DNA of 7,229 nucleotides, from contig CAMLSI010000270.1 of NCBI GenBank assembly GCA_946482585.1, forward strand, positions 1 through 7,229. The letters are read 5' to 3'. Source of the stretch: an uncultured Lysobacteraceae bacterium (GTDB taxonomy: Bacteria; Pseudomonadota; Gammaproteobacteria; Xanthomonadales; Rhodanobacteraceae). Shown here piece after piece: positions 5,322-7,229 of the stretch (within the stretch, counting starts at the first letter, position 1; every line of letters starts with the position of its first letter). A model generated the notes under the pieces. The model did no database searches. It saw only the letters and a program-made list of their open reading frames with translations, and had not been told where the DNA came from. A program made the translations under genes and the position numbers.

Positions 5322-6713
5322 ATGTCATCGAATCCGACCATCGTCGCATTCGCGACGTTGCTGTGCGCCTTCGTGCCGACGCGCCTGATCGCCGCGGAAC
5401 GCGCCGATACGCCCGTGCCGGCCCTGCGCACGTCGGCCGTTCCGGCGTCGGCGCGTCCGCGCGACGACGGCGACTGCCGGCGACCGGTCGACTATGTCGT
5501 CGAGACGGCGAACAAGGAACTCGCCGCCTCGCTCGCGCAGCGCTACGGCGAGCTGTTCGACGCCGAACAGACCGGCCAGCGCCTGCTGTTCCGCAGCCGC
5601 GCCGGCGACCCCGAGCAACAGCGCGAACTCGAGCGTCTGGCCGGCGATCCGCGACTGCGCGTCGTCGAGGAAGCGCGCTTCGATCTCGACGGCACGCGCG
5701 GCGGCGATCCGCTCCATTTCCACAACGCCGCACTCTGGCGTGCGATACGCATGCCGGCCACGCGGCGCCTGCGGCCGGGCGAGCCGGTCAGCGTCGCCGT
5801 GCTCGACGGTCCCGTGCGCGCCGATCACGAGGACCTCGCTCGCGTGGTCTACATACAGCCGCGGCTGCGCGACGACGACGGCCGCTGCGGCGCCGCCGAC
5901 TGCTGTCCGCAGGTCGCGCCGCCGCCGGGTCACTGGCACGCCACGCGCGTCGCCGGCGTGATCGCGGCGACGCGCGACAACCGCAAAGGCACGGCCGGCA
6001 TCGCCCCCGTGCACACGCTCGTCTCGATCAACACCAATGTCGGCGGCTGCACCGGCGAATTCAGTCTTGCCGCGGCCCTGCACTGCGCCGTCGAGTACCG
6101 CGACGAGCGCGGCCGTCCTGCGCGTGTCGCGAACATCAGCATGGGCAGCGTGCAGCGGCTCGCGACGACCGCGTTGACGACGGCGCTGCAGCGCGCGCAG
6201 AACGAAAACCTGCTCGTCGTCGCGAGCGCCGGCAACACCGGCACCAACGTCGACATGATCAGCCGCTGGCCCGGCTCGTACAACGCGCCGAACCTCGTCA
6301 CGGTCGAGACGCGCCGCTACGACGGCGAGCCCGCGGGAAACGCGAACTTCGGGTTCGGCACGGTCGACATCGGCGCGCCCGCGCCGATGCGCTACGAGGG
6401 TCACAGCGTCTGCGCACCGAGCACGCCGCTGCGCGCGAGCGCGAGCTGCAGCGGTGACTACGCCGCGTTCGAACAGAGTTCCGCCGCGGCCGCCGTCGTG
6501 TCCGGCGCGGCAGCGCTGATCTGGAGCGACCGGCGTTTCGCCGGCTGCACCGCGGCGCAGTTGCGCGCCGTGCTGCTGACGAGCCGAAGCCATTGCCGTT
6601 CCGGGCGCAGCTACCGCGACGGCAAGGACTACGCCGTCTGCATGCTCGATCTCGGTTTCCTGGCCGAACGCGACACGCGTGAACTCCAGGCGATCTGCGC
6701 GCACGAGCCTTGA
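5322..6713 (+). CDS. Predicted exported subtilisin-like (S8) serine protease with divergent active-site motifs
   Basis: A 463-residue protein. Residues 7-18 (IVAFATLLCAFV) form a hydrophobic core with a plausible signal-peptidase site near LIAA-ERA (22-28); there is no proper lipobox at Cys15. Residues about 55-124 look like an I9-type propeptide, ending in LAGDPRLRVVEEARFDL. The S8 domain follows from about 135. Asp162 lies in VAVLDGPV (usual DTG), His206 in HWHATRVAG (usual HGTHVAG), oxyanion Asn305 in VVASAGNTG, and Ser387 in EQSSAAAAVVSGAAALIW (usual GTSMATPHVAG). The triad is therefore present, but the neighbouring Gly, Thr, Pro and second His are replaced. Twelve Cys remain outside the signal peptide, consistent with disulfides in the envelope or outside the cell. 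It is the last gene of the cassette and ends 25 bases from the stop of convergent truC. Likely a secreted zymogen; what activates it is unknown, and the CHAT protease is a candidate. Confidence 0.92.
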   Translation: MSSNPTIVAFATLLCAFVPTRLIAAERADTPVPALRTSAVPASARPRDDGDCRRPVDYVVETANKELAASLAQRYGELFDAEQTGQRLLFRSRAGDPEQQRELERLAGDPRLRVVEEARFDLDGTRGGDPLHFHNAALWRAIRMPATRRLRPGEPVSVAVLDGPVRADHEDLARVVYIQPRLRDDDGRCGAADCCPQVAPPPGHWHATRVAGVIAATRDNRKGTAGIAPVHTLVSINTNVGGCTGEFSLAAALHCAVEYRDERGRPARVANISMGSVQRLATTALTTALQRAQNENLLVVASAGNTGTNVDMISRWPGSYNAPNLVTVETRRYDGEPAGNANFGFGTVDIGAPAPMRYEGHSVCAPSTPLRASASCSGDYAAFEQSSAAAAVVSGAAALIWSDRRFAGCTAAQLRAVLLTSRSHCRSGRSYRDGKDYAVCMLDLGFLAERDTRELQAICAHEP

Positions 6714-6714
6714 A

Positions 6715-6732
6715 GCGGCCGCGTGCGGCCGC
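6715..6732. terminator. Palindromic hairpin between convergent S8 and truC genes
   Basis: GCGGCCGC (6715-6722), GT, then a second GCGGCCGC (6725-6732) form a symmetric stem of seven or eight G/C pairs. It sits in the 25-base gap between the two stop codons, the usual place for a shared bidirectional terminator. Neither strand shows a T-tract, so the function is inferred from position and symmetry only. Each half is itself a NotI recognition sequence. Confidence 0.42.
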
Positions 6733-6738
6733 GCCGGC

Positions 6739-7229
6739 TCAGGCGGATGCCGCGGCATCCGTCAGCGCCGCGTCCCAGCCGAACGCGGCGAGCACGCGCT
6801 GCCAGCTCGCATCGAGCGGCGCCTGCACGCTCACGCGTTCGCGCGTGAGCGGATGGTCGAAGCTCAGCCGCCAGGCGTGCAGCAGCAGCCGGTGCACGGC
6901 CCAGTGGATGCGGAACAACCGATTGTGATCGCCGCGACCGTGCGTGGTGTCGCCGATCAGGTGATGCGAGGCATGCGCGAAATGACGCCGGATCTGCTGG
7001 TACCTGCCGGTTTCGGGCGATACCGCGAGCAGCGAATAGCGCTGCTGCGGATAGCGGCCCATTTCGATCGGCACCTCGACCGTCGCGAGCCGGCGCCAGT
7101 GCGTGCGTGCCTCGCGCAGCGGACCCTTGAGGCTGGCGCCGCTCAGCGGATGATCGATGCAGCCGCTGGCGTCGGGCCAGCCGCGCACGACGGCGAGATA
7201 GTCCTTGCCGACGCTGCGTTCCATGAGCT
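6739..7229 (-). CDS. truC: tRNA pseudouridine(65) synthase TruC (partial, C-terminal part)
   Basis: The last 162 residues of an RluA-type pseudouridine synthase are present; the N-terminus lies beyond the right edge. TruC isomerises U65 in the acceptor/T arm of certain tRNAs such as tRNA-Ile and tRNA-Asp. The fragment reads YLAVVRGW near its beginning, then IDHPL, THWRRLATVEVPIEMGRYP, RYSLLAVSPETGRYQQIRR and HLIGDTTHGRGDHNRLFR, and ends in a C-terminal LHAWRLSFDHPLT block. These stretches follow E. coli TruC closely and separate it from RluA, RluC and RluD. The E. coli protein is about 260 residues, so roughly the first 90-100 residues are missing, including the catalytic Asp in the HRLD motif. 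An in-frame ATG at 7224-7222 is internal, since the upstream codon still reads through and the conserved core starts earlier. Convergent with the S8 gene. Confidence 0.93.
   Translation of the reverse strand, partial: LMERSVGKDYLAVVRGWPDASGCIDHPLSGASLKGPLREARTHWRRLATVEVPIEMGRYPQQRYSLLAVSPETGRYQQIRRHFAHASHHLIGDTTHGRGDHNRLFRIHWAVHRLLLHAWRLSFDHPLTRERVSVQAPLDASWQRVLAAFGWDAALTDAAASA

Noticed and set aside
5349..5372. S8 protease as a lipoprotein with Cys15
   Set aside because: The residues before Cys15 (ATLL) do not fit a lipobox, which needs a small residue at -1, and a signal-peptidase-I-like site fits better near residue 25.
5325..6758. A 477-codon open frame antisense to the S8 protease gene
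   Set aside because: The plus frame contains a signal peptide and all S8 motifs. The antisense product is low-complexity Arg/Ala/Val and runs into the truC stop region.
7222..7224. ATG at 7224 as the real start of TruC
   Set aside because: The frame is open upstream to the window edge, and a start here would remove the catalytic Asp region, so the gene is simply cut by the window.

Overview
The window is very GC-rich, with G/C at almost every third codon position. It looks like chromosomal DNA of a gammaproteobacterium, most likely Xanthomonadales/Lysobacterales (Xanthomonadaceae or Rhodanobacteraceae). That assignment is an inference from the mix of YajQ, ArfB and TruC family genes, the base composition and TACAAT/TACACT-type -10 boxes. 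No database search was possible.

Layout. Positions 1-1244 (minus strand) hold a tight three-gene run transcribed toward the left edge. It consists of yajQ (nucleotide-binding, c-di-GMP-receptor family), arfB (GGQ ribosome-rescue peptidyl-tRNA hydrolase, GTG start) and a PlsC-like acyltransferase (GTG start, 4-base overlap with arfB) that runs off the window. A 146-base divergent intergenic region (1245-1390) carries candidate -10 boxes on both strands. Positions 1391-6713 (plus strand) hold a three-gene cassette. Its members are a 1117-residue membrane-anchored TPR-CHAT caspase-like protease with an intact His/Cys dyad, a 139-residue beta-rich protein I do not recognise, and a 463-residue predicted exported subtilisin-like (S8) protease. 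The S8 protease keeps its triad, but the sequence around all three catalytic residues is divergent. Converging on the cassette from the right (6739-7229, minus strand) is the C-terminal part of TruC, tRNA pseudouridine-65 synthase.

How the genes may work together. The left block and TruC are housekeeping genes. The cassette between them is the accessory part and the main point of interest: two proteases of different mechanism (Cys CHAT and Ser S8), both with N-terminal targeting segments that predict an envelope location, flank a small orphan protein. The small gene and the S8 gene have much stronger Shine-Dalgarno sequences than the CHAT gene, and GC-rich hairpins lie in both internal gaps. 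A plausible but unproven reading is a proteolytic sensor/effector module. In it, the TPR-CHAT protein senses a partner and processes the small protein or the S8 zymogen. CHAT and S8 proteases are each known in bacterial conflict and cell-death modules (for example TPR-CHAT in type III-E CRISPR, and proteases next to bacterial gasdermins), but nothing here identifies a defence role. No mobile element, CRISPR array, tRNA or rRNA was seen, and no gap between genes exceeds about 150 bases.
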